Shown here piece by piece: positions 1-5,373 of a stretch of DNA of 5,405 nucleotides. Position 1 is the first letter of the stretch, and every line of letters starts with the position of its first letter. This stretch comes from an uncultured Moraxellaceae bacterium. GTDB lineage: Bacteria > Pseudomonadota > Gammaproteobacteria > Pseudomonadales > Moraxellaceae. The translations under genes were made by a program, and so were the position numbers. The stretch spans positions 1 through 5,405 of the forward strand of contig CALFYA010000447.1 in NCBI GenBank assembly GCA_937952925.1, given 5' to 3'. The notes below the pieces were generated by a model. That model searched no databases, was not told where the DNA came from, and saw only the letters and a list, made by a program, of their open reading frames with translations.

Positions 1-18
1 GCATCTTCTATAGGCTGC

Positions 19-32
19 AACCACGCGTGGTT
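19..32. promoter_or_regulatory. Perfect 14-bp palindrome near the left edge
   Basis: The 14 bases AACCACGCGTGGTT read identically on both strands. The palindrome sits 35 bases upstream of the candidate start of the first small gene. It could be an operator for a dimeric regulator or recombinase accessory protein, but a palindrome of this length is also expected by chance about once in a few such windows. No function is assigned. Confidence 0.3.
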
Positions 33-66
33 ATCTGATGGGATTGGTGAGCCATTTGGCACAGCA

Positions 67-327
67 ATGCCCGACGCTGCACAAAAAACAGCGTTAGACA
101 ACCCAGTTGCAAAATCTGAAACACACGAATCAATAGCGTTAGACTTACAAATACTTGAATTATCTGTTGAAACTTTAGAGTCTGTTTTACATCTAACGCG
201 ACGCCAGATGTCGCACACACAGAAAGCCAAGTTGATTGTGGCTATTTATCAGCTATACGCTTCAACCCCCGACCATCACGACAAGATGCGTCCCGTTGTT
301 GAATCACTGATAAGGAGTGCCGCTTAA
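67..327 (+). CDS. Small protein of unknown function, probable mobile-element cargo
   Basis: I do not recognise this 86-residue protein. It has a hydrophilic N-terminus (about residues 1-22) followed by a mostly helical, Leu-rich segment (about 24-50) and a second helical stretch containing KAKLIVAIYQLYAS (about 54-67). There is no signal peptide, no membrane segment and no obvious helix-turn-helix or catalytic motif. The start is uncertain. The ATG at 67 has only a weak GGTGAG 15 bases upstream, and the same frame is open back to position 1, so the gene may be a 5'-partial one entering from the left. The next small gene follows after three bases, so the two are almost certainly co-transcribed. 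The DNA is clearly AT-richer than the ABC genes to the right, which fits an acquired element. Function is unknown; the real-gene call rests on the operon arrangement and the terminator that follows. Confidence 0.55.
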   Translation: MPDAAQKTALDNPVAKSETHESIALDLQILELSVETLESVLHLTRRQMSHTQKAKLIVAIYQLYASTPDHHDKMRPVVESLIRSAA

Positions 328-330
328 CCT

Positions 331-540
331 ATGCCAAACCCTCAAATTGACAACATTGTCAGCATGATACAAGCTAGCTCACAGCCAGCATCTAATAACT
401 GCAAGATAACAATACGCCGCAATAGCCAAGGAGAGATTGCGGTAGAAATAGAAGGGGCGGGCAATGACATCGCCGAGGTAGCCGTAGAATGCATCCATGC
501 CGCATTCCACACACCCAGCTCAGACCCACCACCGGTTTAG
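331..540 (+). CDS. Small protein of unknown function at the element edge
   Basis: This is a 69-residue protein of unrecognised family. After a short N-terminal helix-like segment it shows two alternating-hydrophobic stretches (CKITIRR and EIAVEIEG, about residues 24-42) and then a helix (DIAEVAVECIHAAF, about 46-59). That order suggests a small beta-beta-alpha fold with a Pro-rich C-terminal tail ending PPPV. An AAGGAG ribosome-binding site lies at 312-317, 13 bases before the ATG, which is longer than usual. The gene starts three bases after the stop of the upstream small gene, and its stop lies 17 bases before a strong terminator, so it is the last gene of its transcript. It is probably mobile-element cargo or an accessory to recombination, but nothing in the sequence proves either. 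Confidence 0.55.
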   Translation: MPNPQIDNIVSMIQASSQPASNNCKITIRRNSQGEIAVEIEGAGNDIAEVAVECIHAAFHTPSSDPPPV

Positions 541-557
541 TGCAAAAGCATTTGAAA

Positions 558-589
558 AAAAATCGGGCTTATTTCTAAGCCCGATTTTT
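558..589. terminator. Strong bidirectional Rho-independent terminator
   Basis: A perfect 14-bp stem (558-571 with 576-589) encloses a four-base TTTC loop. The core is TCGGGCTTA/TAAGCCCGA, with a run of eight A on the left (555-562) and five T on the right (585-589). It therefore has a U-tract on either strand. On the plus strand it ends the two-gene small-protein operon. On the minus strand the longer U-tract would stop transcription leaving the ybb side. It stands about 55 bases before the ybbA remnant resumes, so it also blocks element transcription from reaching the permease. Confidence 0.9.
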
Positions 590-643
590 GGTGCAGATCT
601 AAACGCAAAATCATTGCGTACCCATCAGCCCCCAATTTTTGCC
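590..643. other. Junction between foreign DNA and the truncated ybbA gene
   Basis: These 54 bases lie between the terminator and the first codon that aligns with YbbA-type ATPases (Leu at 644, then GILAGLD). None of the three plus-strand frames encodes a P-loop here, so the Walker A motif is truly absent and not merely frameshifted. The stretch contains the inverted repeat ACGCAA-N5-TTGCGT (603-619). It is the likely end of an integrated element, or the site of a deletion. The exact crossover cannot be fixed without the intact allele; anything up to about 644 is possible. Confidence 0.6.
603..619. repeat. Inverted repeat ACGCAA-N5-TTGCGT at the junction
   Basis: Two perfect six-base arms (603-608 and 614-619) flank the five-base spacer AATCA. 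Short inverted arms around a 5-8 base spacer are the layout of core binding sites of tyrosine recombinases, and the position at the element boundary is suggestive. Six-base arms are short enough to occur by chance. Confidence 0.3.
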
Positions 644-1180
644 CTCGGCATTCTCGCTGGCCTAGATCGAGCCACGCAAGGTGAGCTGTGGTTGTGTGGA
701 CAACCATTACATCAAATGAATGAGGACGAACGTGCCAAAGTTCGCCGTGATTTGGTCGGTTTTGTGTTTCAGTCGTTTCAATTGTTGCCACATTTGTCGG
801 CACTCGACAATGTGCTATTGCCGTTGACCATTGCGGGTGGCATCGATAAAGCCCAAGCCACCGCACGCGCCAAGGCACTGCTGGAGCGAGTGGGGTTGGC
901 CGCACGGATGGCACAGACCCCCCGTGTACTCTCAGGGGGTGAGCAGCAACGTGTGGCGATTGCGCGTGCGTTGGTGCATCGCCCACAAGTGGTGTTTGCC
1001 GACGAGCCAACCGGTAACTTAGATGAGCACACCGCCACTCAGATCGAAGATTTGCTGTTTGAGATCAATCGTGAGCAAGGCACCACGTTGGTGGTGGTGA
1101 CTCACGACAACGATCTGGCTGCGCGCTGCGCTCGTCATGTGCATTTGCACGATGGGCAATTGCAGGAGTTGGCACGGTGA
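644..1180 (+). pseudogene. ybbA: 5'-truncated YbbA-type ABC transporter ATPase lacking Walker A
   Basis: The remnant encodes about 178 residues that read as the YbbA/LolD-like ABC ATPase family from GILAGLD onward. Visible motifs are the Q-loop in VGFVFQSF (Gln codon 770-772), the signature LSGGEQQR (929-952), Walker B VVFADEP (989-1009, catalytic Glu 1004-1006) and the H-loop His (1103-1105). Family members are roughly 225-230 residues long. The missing 45-50 N-terminal residues carry the A-loop region and the Walker A P-loop that binds ATP phosphate. The frame stays open leftward to an ATG at 497, but that path overlaps another small gene and crosses a terminator hairpin, so that start is not credible; the first in-frame ATG inside the remnant is at 716. 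The intact protein would energise the YbbP permease encoded next, whose GTG overlaps this stop codon. Without a P-loop the product cannot be a normal ATPase. There are no internal stops or frameshifts, so the truncation looks recent. Confidence 0.85.
1164..1168 (+). promoter_or_regulatory. Ribosome-binding site for ybbP, inside ybbA
   Basis: AGGAG lies eight bases before the GTG at 1177. It fixes a non-ATG start whose first codon overlaps the TGA of the upstream gene, a standard coupled-translation arrangement. Confidence 0.75.
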
Positions 1181-3609
1181 GTATTTTTGCCTTGATGTTA
1201 CGCCAGCATCTCAAGGGTGGGGGCGTGGGGCTGCTGTTGGCGGCGTTGATTTTGGCGGTCACTGCATCGACCACCCTACGTTTTGCTGCCGATACGGTAC
1301 AAGATGCGGTCACCCAACAAGCCGGTCAATTGTTGGCGGCGGATGTGGTGGTCAGTGCGCCTGATCCGCTGCCTGATGTATGGCAAAGCCGAGCGCAGCA
1401 AGCTCAGATGCGCCACACCGAGGTGGTGTCGTTTGCCAGTATGGCACAGGCCAATGAGCAGTTTGCCTTGGTCAATGTCAAAGCGGTAGACACGGGCTAT
1501 CCGCTACGCGGGAGTCTGCGTACCGCGCCGAGTCTGCCTAGTGGCGTGCCGCAACAAGGCACGGTATGGCTAGAGCCTCGCTTACTGGCATTACTCCAGC
1601 TCAAGCTTGGTGATCGACTGAGTCTTGGTGAAACCACGTTGACGGTCGCGGCTACACTGGAGCGTGATCCCAATCGTGAAACGGGGATTAGTGGCTTTTC
1701 ACCGACCATCATGATGAATCGGGCAGATGTCGCTGCCACTCAAGCGATCCAAGTGGGCAGTCGTGTTGATTATCGGGTGTTGCTCGCCGGTACACCGCAA
1801 CAGGTAGAGCAATTTGTTGCACAGTATGAGAAAAAACTGCCGCAAGGGGTGCGTCTGCGTAGTGCACAAGAAGGCAATACCCGCCTGATGCGCCCGATCA
1901 ATCTGCTCACTGACTATGCCCAAGTGGCGAGTATTTTGACCTTGCTACTCTGTGGGATTGCGGTGTCGTTATCGACAAGGCGCATGACCGATCAGCAGTT
2001 GGATCAATTGGCCTTGCTGCGTTGTCTGGGCGCAAGTCAGCGGCAACTGATCAGCATTTATGCGCAGTTGTTGTTGGGGGTGTGGCTGCTGGCATCAGTG
2101 GTCGGGGCGGTGCTGGGCGTGCTGGGCGCGGTGGCATTGCTACAAGTGCTGAGTCATGCGTTACCTGCACTGGAGTTGCCGCTCGTTGCTCTGGATGTGG
2201 TTAGCCCTTGGCTCACTGCGGTGCTGACTGCGCTGATCATGTTGGTGGGGTTTGCATTGCCGAGCTTTTGGCGCTTGCTTGGGGTGTCGCCACTACGGGT
2301 GCTGCGTGCCGAGTTACAGCCGGCCTCATGGTCAACGCTGGGCGTGGTGGCGATTGCGTGGGGCAGTTTATTTGCTTTTGTACTGCTGCAAACCGGCAAA
2401 TGGGGCTTGAGCCTCAGCTTGTTGCTTGGGGTGTCTTTACTACTATTGGTATTACTTGGGGGTGTCTGGGTAGTGCTGCGGACTCTGGCACAGCGTGGCA
2501 TTGCCACGGAGCATCTCAGTCGCCAACCGTTGATGAATAGTGTCCGAATCGTATCACTGGCATTGGGGCTTGGTTTGGTTGGCGTGGTATTGCTGCTACG
2601 CCAAGATTTACTTGAGCGTTGGCAAGCGAGTTTACCGGTCGGCACACCCAATCAATTTGTGTATGGTTTACCACCTGATCAAAAGCAAGCCTTTGAGCAG
2701 ACCCTCAAAGGGCAAGCATGGCCGCATAGCCCCCTGTATCCCAATGTCAAAGGCCGTCTGACTGGCAAAAATGGTCAGCCATTTACCGGCGAGGCTGCAC
2801 AAGACAATAGTCTCAAGCGTGAGTTAAACCTGACCATGAGCAACGCTTTACCTGCAGATAATGTGATTTTGGCAGGCCAAGCGTTGACCACTCCCAATCA
2901 AGTGTCGGTGGAAGAGGGTGTGGCAGCGCGTTTGGGCATACAGCTCGGTGATACGCTCAATATGCAGTTGCCTGAAGGCAAGCTCGACGCCAAAGTGGTC
3001 AGCATTCGCACAGTCGATTGGGATAATTTTCGCCCCAACTTTTTCTTTATTTATTCCGAAGGCTCCCTTGATCCTAATGCGGGCAGCTATTTGGGCAGTT
3101 TTTATGTAGCACCCGCGCAACGTGATCAATTGACCCAAGTGATCCAACAATTTCCCACGGCCTTGTTGATTGATGTGGATGCGATCTTGGCCGAGATCCG
3201 GCAGTTGCTCAATTGGCTTGGGCAAGGTTTGGGATTGCTGGCTTTATTGGTTGGTTTGGCGGGACTGTGTGTGCTGTTGGCAAGCTTGCGTTTGATGGTC
3301 GATGAGCGCCAAAACGAAGCGGCGTTATTGCGAGCCTTGGGGATTTCACAAGTGCAGCTGCGCCAGCGCTTACTCGGTGAAATGGTCTTGCTCGGCAGCA
3401 GTGCGGGCATACTAGCGGTGGTGGTGGCTGAGGGCATCGGGTTGGTATTGGCATGGCGCTTTGAGTTGCCGATGCAGTTACATCTATGGTGGTGGCTGGC
3501 TGCGCCCATCAGTTTGATCGGTTTGGCACTGCTCGTGGCATATCCCACGCTTAGACCTCTATGGCAGCAGTCGCCGCTCCAAATTTTGCGCCAACTCAGT
3601 CACAGTTAA
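1177..3609 (+). CDS. ybbP: FtsX-family ABC transporter permease, YbbP type
   Basis: This 810-residue inner-membrane protein matches the length and architecture of YbbP (about 800 residues), a type VII (MacB/FtsX-like) ABC permease. An N-terminal membrane helix (about 16-33) leads into a first periplasmic domain (about 35-240). A block of helices follows (about 250-268, 297-325, 346-364, 388-406, 411-433, 457-474), then a second periplasmic domain (about 475-670) and three C-terminal helices (about 681-703, 737-757, 771-791). Both FtsX-type modules carry the typical cytoplasmic stretch after their first helix: DQLALLRCLGAS (first) and EAALLRALGIS (second). The GTG start is supported by AGGAG at 1164-1168, eight bases upstream, and overlaps the ATPase stop (GTGA), indicating translational coupling. 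Such systems act on envelope lipids or hydrophobic compounds rather than as classical pumps; in E. coli, YbbAP is linked to the neighbouring esterase TesA. The ORF is undamaged although its partner ATPase is truncated and a terminator sits upstream, so expression is doubtful. Confidence 0.9.
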   Translation: MSIFALMLRQHLKGGGVGLLLAALILAVTASTTLRFAADTVQDAVTQQAGQLLAADVVVSAPDPLPDVWQSRAQQAQMRHTEVVSFASMAQANEQFALVNVKAVDTGYPLRGSLRTAPSLPSGVPQQGTVWLEPRLLALLQLKLGDRLSLGETTLTVAATLERDPNRETGISGFSPTIMMNRADVAATQAIQVGSRVDYRVLLAGTPQQVEQFVAQYEKKLPQGVRLRSAQEGNTRLMRPINLLTDYAQVASILTLLLCGIAVSLSTRRMTDQQLDQLALLRCLGASQRQLISIYAQLLLGVWLLASVVGAVLGVLGAVALLQVLSHALPALELPLVALDVVSPWLTAVLTALIMLVGFALPSFWRLLGVSPLRVLRAELQPASWSTLGVVAIAWGSLFAFVLLQTGKWGLSLSLLLGVSLLLLVLLGGVWVVLRTLAQRGIATEHLSRQPLMNSVRIVSLALGLGLVGVVLLLRQDLLERWQASLPVGTPNQFVYGLPPDQKQAFEQTLKGQAWPHSPLYPNVKGRLTGKNGQPFTGEAAQDNSLKRELNLTMSNALPADNVILAGQALTTPNQVSVEEGVAARLGIQLGDTLNMQLPEGKLDAKVVSIRTVDWDNFRPNFFFIYSEGSLDPNAGSYLGSFYVAPAQRDQLTQVIQQFPTALLIDVDAILAEIRQLLNWLGQGLGLLALLVGLAGLCVLLASLRLMVDERQNEAALLRALGISQVQLRQRLLGEMVLLGSSAGILAVVVAEGIGLVLAWRFELPMQLHLWWWLAAPISLIGLALLVAYPTLRPLWQQSPLQILRQLSHS

Positions 3610-3616
3610 ATCATTC

Positions 3617-3650
3617 ATCGTTTAGACCGATCACCATCGGTCTGAGCGAT
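3617..3650 (+). terminator. Probable terminator after ybbP
   Basis: AGACCGAT (3624-3631) pairs perfectly with ATCGGTCT (3636-3643) across a CACC loop. The stem extends outward to 3617-3650 through two G-U pairs and further Watson-Crick pairs, about 15 bp in all. The tail TTGATTTTCAAT is moderately T-rich, not a pure T-run. Its position eight bases after the permease stop supports a terminator role. Confidence 0.65.
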
Positions 3651-3679
3651 TTGATTTTCAATATATTGCTGGTTATAAA
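3651..3679 (+). promoter_or_regulatory. Candidate sigma-70 promoter for the secreted-protein gene
   Basis: A TTGATT -35 box (3651-3656) and a TATAAA -10 box (3674-3679) are separated by 17 bases. Transcription would begin near 3686, giving a leader of about 70 bases before the GTG start at 3758. The promoter begins immediately after the permease terminator, so the following gene is probably transcribed independently. Confidence 0.55.
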
Positions 3680-3733
3680 GCACTGATCAATCAAGATTGA
3701 TCCATCATAACAACAGCACGTTCAGTGCTTTTT
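3677..3733 (+). terminator. Nested hairpins with a terminator-like outer stem in a leader
   Basis: AAAGCACTGA (3677-3686) is complementary over ten bases to TCAGTGCTTT (3722-3731), followed by TT, which is terminator geometry with an unusually long 35-base loop. Inside it, GATCAATC (3685-3692) and GATTGATC (3695-3702) form a separate perfect eight-base hairpin with a two-base loop. The left outer arm overlaps the -10 box and predicted start site, so only transcripts reading through from ybbP could form the full outer stem. It may be a second terminator for read-through RNA, or the inner repeat may be an operator. Confidence 0.4.
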
Positions 3734-3745
3734 AAACAACACATC

Positions 3746-3751
3746 AAGGAG
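3746..3751 (+). promoter_or_regulatory. Ribosome-binding site that sets the start of the secreted-protein gene
   Basis: AAGGAG lies six bases before the GTG at 3758. It argues against the in-frame upstream GTG at 3725, which has no such site, lies inside the hairpin arm, and would put eleven polar residues before the signal peptide. Confidence 0.75.
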
Positions 3752-3757
3752 AGTGAT

Positions 3758-4321
3758 GTGAAAGCAGCCGTATTCGCATTGTGGGGTAGTGTGTTGTTGG
3801 GCATCAGTCAAATGAGCACTGCTGCACCACCACTGAGTGTACCCAATGAAAGTGCATCGCGTGATGGCGATAAACCATTACAGCACCTTCGGTTACCAGA
3901 CATCATGGGCTGGTATATGGATTACAGTCTCAACGAAGACACATGGACGCTCAAAAACATCACCATGGCACCGCGTCAGGGCAGTTATGCGACCGGATCA
4001 TTGTATATCCAACGCTTCAATGAAGTGCTGCCCCGCCAAGCCGATCAGTTCAGTCAAACCGTGACCGAAGCAGGTGCATTGGCATCTGGTTTTCGATTTG
4101 ATGTAATCGACAAAATCGAAAAAGTCCAAAATGGATTTGTGATTTATGGCAAAGAGCTGAACGAAATGGATCCGCTGGGCAAACCGTATGAATCGTTTGT
4201 CATGGTGCGCCATTTAAACGGCCTCAACATCCTGTGTCGGCAGGGTGATGCGGGTGATTTGGCTGATCCAACCGAATTGGTCAGATCGGGTGTAGAAATT
4301 TGTCGACAACTGACACGCTAG
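3758..4321 (+). CDS. Secreted or periplasmic protein of unknown function
   Basis: I do not recognise the family of this 187-residue protein. It starts with a clear Sec signal peptide: MKAA, a hydrophobic core of about residues 5-17, and a likely cleavage site after STA or STAA (residues 20-23). There is no lipobox cysteine. The mature part, about 165 residues, is mixed alpha/beta with no membrane segment. It carries aromatic-rich stretches such as GWYMDYS (51-57), YATGSLYIQRF (77-87) and GFVIYGKEL (126-134). Its only two cysteines, Cys160 and Cys182, could form a disulfide after export. The GTG start is chosen because AAGGAG stands six bases upstream. The gene has its own candidate promoter and lies alone between the ybb genes and comEA, so neighbours do not reveal its role. 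Codon use and base composition resemble the surrounding chromosome. Confidence 0.85.
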   Translation: MKAAVFALWGSVLLGISQMSTAAPPLSVPNESASRDGDKPLQHLRLPDIMGWYMDYSLNEDTWTLKNITMAPRQGSYATGSLYIQRFNEVLPRQADQFSQTVTEAGALASGFRFDVIDKIEKVQNGFVIYGKELNEMDPLGKPYESFVMVRHLNGLNILCRQGDAGDLADPTELVRSGVEICRQLTR

Positions 4322-4364
4322 GTCGCTACATTGACAAAATATGCCATAGTGTGAACTCAAACAT

Positions 4365-4390
4365 GACTCGTTAGTAAAAAATGACGAGTC
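4365..4390 (+). repeat. Hairpin downstream of the secreted-protein gene
   Basis: GACTCGTTA (4365-4373) pairs with TGACGAGTC (4382-4390) over nine positions with one G-U pair and an A-rich eight-base loop. It lies 43 bases after the stop codon. The sequence following it (TTACACAG) is not T-rich, so it is at best a weak terminator or an RNA-stabilising hairpin. The rest of the 141-base gap before comEA shows no convincing promoter: a perfect TTGACA at 4331-4336 has no matching -10 box. Confidence 0.4.
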
Positions 4391-4462
4391 TTACACAGAT
4401 GACGCAGACCTCCTGTTCATATTCTAATAACAGCCATGGATCATGGATGAGGAGTACCTGCA

Positions 4463-4783
4463 ATGTTTTATCAAGCCGCTAATCGTTTTTTAATGATCTG
4501 CTGTCTGGTCGTGGGGGTGCCGAGTCTGAGTCATGCTGTCGATACCCCAACGGATAGCACGTTTGAAACCGTCAATATCAATACTGCCACCGAACAAGAG
4601 CTGACCCACAAACTTGATGGGATTGGCCCAGCCAAAGCCAAAGCGATTGTGGTGTATCGTACCAAATACGGTGCATTTAAAAGTTTTGAGGAGCTTTGCA
4701 AAGTGGATGGGGTTAGCCGCGTCACGCTGGCACGTCTCAAGCCCTATTTGCGTTTGGTGGATGAAGACAAGCCCAAAAAATAA
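4463..4783 (+). CDS. comEA: ComEA-family periplasmic DNA-binding competence protein
   Basis: This 106-residue protein has a Sec signal peptide with likely cleavage after SHA at residue 25, a short linker, and one ComEA-type tandem helix-hairpin-helix domain (about 38-97). Visible are the family opening NINTATEQEL, the first hairpin LDGIGPAKAKAI (51-62), and the second, CKVDGVSRVTLARL (79-92). The GIGP-type hairpins contact the DNA backbone without sequence specificity. In gram-negative bacteria such short ComEA proteins bind incoming double-stranded DNA in the periplasm and ratchet it through the outer membrane during natural transformation. The length is normal for the short form, which lacks the membrane-anchored N-terminal region of Bacillus ComEA. 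AGGAG at 4450-4454 is eight bases before the ATG. E. coli YbaV-like proteins share the fold, so a role outside competence cannot be excluded from sequence alone. Confidence 0.9.
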   Translation: MFYQAANRFLMICCLVVGVPSLSHAVDTPTDSTFETVNINTATEQELTHKLDGIGPAKAKAIVVYRTKYGAFKSFEELCKVDGVSRVTLARLKPYLRLVDEDKPKK

Positions 4784-4807
4784 TACCGCAATCAAAGACT
4801 GCGGTAT
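4775..4807 (-). terminator. Rho-independent terminator of slyD, overlapping the comEA stop
   Basis: ATACCGCA (4783-4790) and TGCGGTAT (4800-4807) form an eight-base stem with a nine-base loop. Read on the minus strand, the stem is followed by TATTATTTTTT-like sequence, made by the A-run at the 3' end of comEA, which gives a proper U-tract for slyD. On the plus strand the tail (CAGTACACC) lacks T, so the hairpin ends comEA only weakly, perhaps protecting its mRNA end. Confidence 0.75.
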
Positions 4808-4828
4808 CAGTACACCAGCAATCACTGC

Positions 4829-5311
4829 TTAGTGGTGATGACCACCCACGCCGTGTGCATGGCCATGCGCCAGCTCTTCGCTGCTTGCGGCACGGATTTC
4901 AACGATTTCAACATCAAACGTCAGCGCTTGACCAGCGAGTGGGTGGTTTGCATCCACAATCACCGCATCAGCAGTCACGTCTTTGACGATCACGACTTGA
5001 ATACCATCATCAGTTTGGGCTTGAAACTGCATGCCCGCTTCGATGTTGTCGACGCCTTGGAACATTTGGCGTGGTACTTCTTGTACCAATTCAGGTTGGT
5101 ATTCGCCGTAGCCATCAGCAGGTGCAACGTTGACGGTCAGTTTTTCGCCAACAGTTTTGCCTACCAGTGCATTTTCCAGACCAGGAATAATGTTGTGGTG
5201 ACCATGCAGATAGACCAGTGGTGTACCTTCGGATTTGTCGATGACATTGCCTTGCTCATCGGTCAACGTGTAGTGGAACGATACCACTTGGTCTTTTTGG
5301 ATTGTGGCCAT
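4829..5311 (-). CDS. slyD: FKBP-type peptidyl-prolyl cis-trans isomerase SlyD, short-tailed
   Basis: This 160-residue cytoplasmic protein aligns with SlyD. The FKBP core (about 1-70) contains the family stretch YLHGHHNIIPGLE (34-46), followed by the insert-in-flap chaperone domain (about 70-125) with DGYGEY and VPRQMF. The closing FKBP strand follows (HPLAGQALTFDVEIVEI, about 123-139). SlyD isomerises Xaa-Pro bonds and holds unfolded proteins; in E. coli it also delivers nickel during hydrogenase maturation. E. coli SlyD is 196 residues with a long His/Cys-rich tail. Here the protein ends after EELAHGHAHGVGGHHH, with six His (149, 151, 153, 158-160) and no Cys in the whole chain, so strong tail-based metal storage is unlikely. 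AAGGA at 5322-5326 (minus strand) lies ten bases before the ATG. The gene converges with comEA and has its own promoter and terminator. Confidence 0.95.
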   Translation of the reverse strand: MATIQKDQVVSFHYTLTDEQGNVIDKSEGTPLVYLHGHHNIIPGLENALVGKTVGEKLTVNVAPADGYGEYQPELVQEVPRQMFQGVDNIEAGMQFQAQTDDGIQVVIVKDVTADAVIVDANHPLAGQALTFDVEIVEIRAASSEELAHGHAHGVGGHHH

Positions 5312-5344
5312 GAATCAGGCATCCTTCAGAAAAAAAGCGCATCC

Positions 5345-5373
5345 ATCATACTAATGCCAGTCAGTTAAGGCAA
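5345..5373 (-). promoter_or_regulatory. Sigma-70 promoter of slyD
   Basis: On the minus strand TTGCCT (5373-5368) and TATGAT (5350-5345) are separated by exactly 17 bases. This predicts a start near 5338 and a leader of about 27 bases carrying the AAGGA ribosome-binding site. The remaining bases to the right edge (5374-5405) show no recognisable feature. Confidence 0.7.

Noticed and set aside
1..38. End of an upstream gene in another frame (reading ...IFYRLQPRVVI then TGA at 36-38)
   Set aside because: Only eleven codons are visible and a second frame is also open to the edge, so neither can be preferred. It is kept as an alternative that would support the ATG at 67 as the next gene's start.
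191..304. Possible integron attC site (ATCTAAC at 191-197, GTTGAAT at 298-304, with GACGC/GCGTC and TGTCG/CGACA arms between)
   Set aside because: Box pairing is imperfect, spacers are unequal (0 versus 3 bases), the inner arms are short, and the stretch lies wholly inside a coding frame. It does not form a convincing attC fold.
497..660. ATG at 497 as the true start of the ABC ATPase (227 residues, close to normal family length)
   Set aside because: The first 49 codons overlap the 69-residue gene, run through a 14-bp terminator hairpin and contain no Walker A. The near-normal length is a coincidence of an open frame fused to the remnant.
2154..2651. Long minus-strand open frame of 165 codons inside ybbP
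   Set aside because: It is antisense to a well-supported permease, low in complexity (Ser/Thr/Asn/Arg-rich) and has no ribosome-binding site; it is a shadow of the sense codon bias.
4331..4360. Perfect -35 hexamer TTGACA upstream of comEA
   Set aside because: No -10-like hexamer occurs 15-19 bases downstream (the region reads GTGAACTCA), and it is over 120 bases from the comEA start.
4434..4446. Small palindrome CCATG-GAT-CATGG just before the comEA ribosome-binding site
   Set aside because: Five-base arms with a three-base spacer are too short to claim an operator or translational hairpin.
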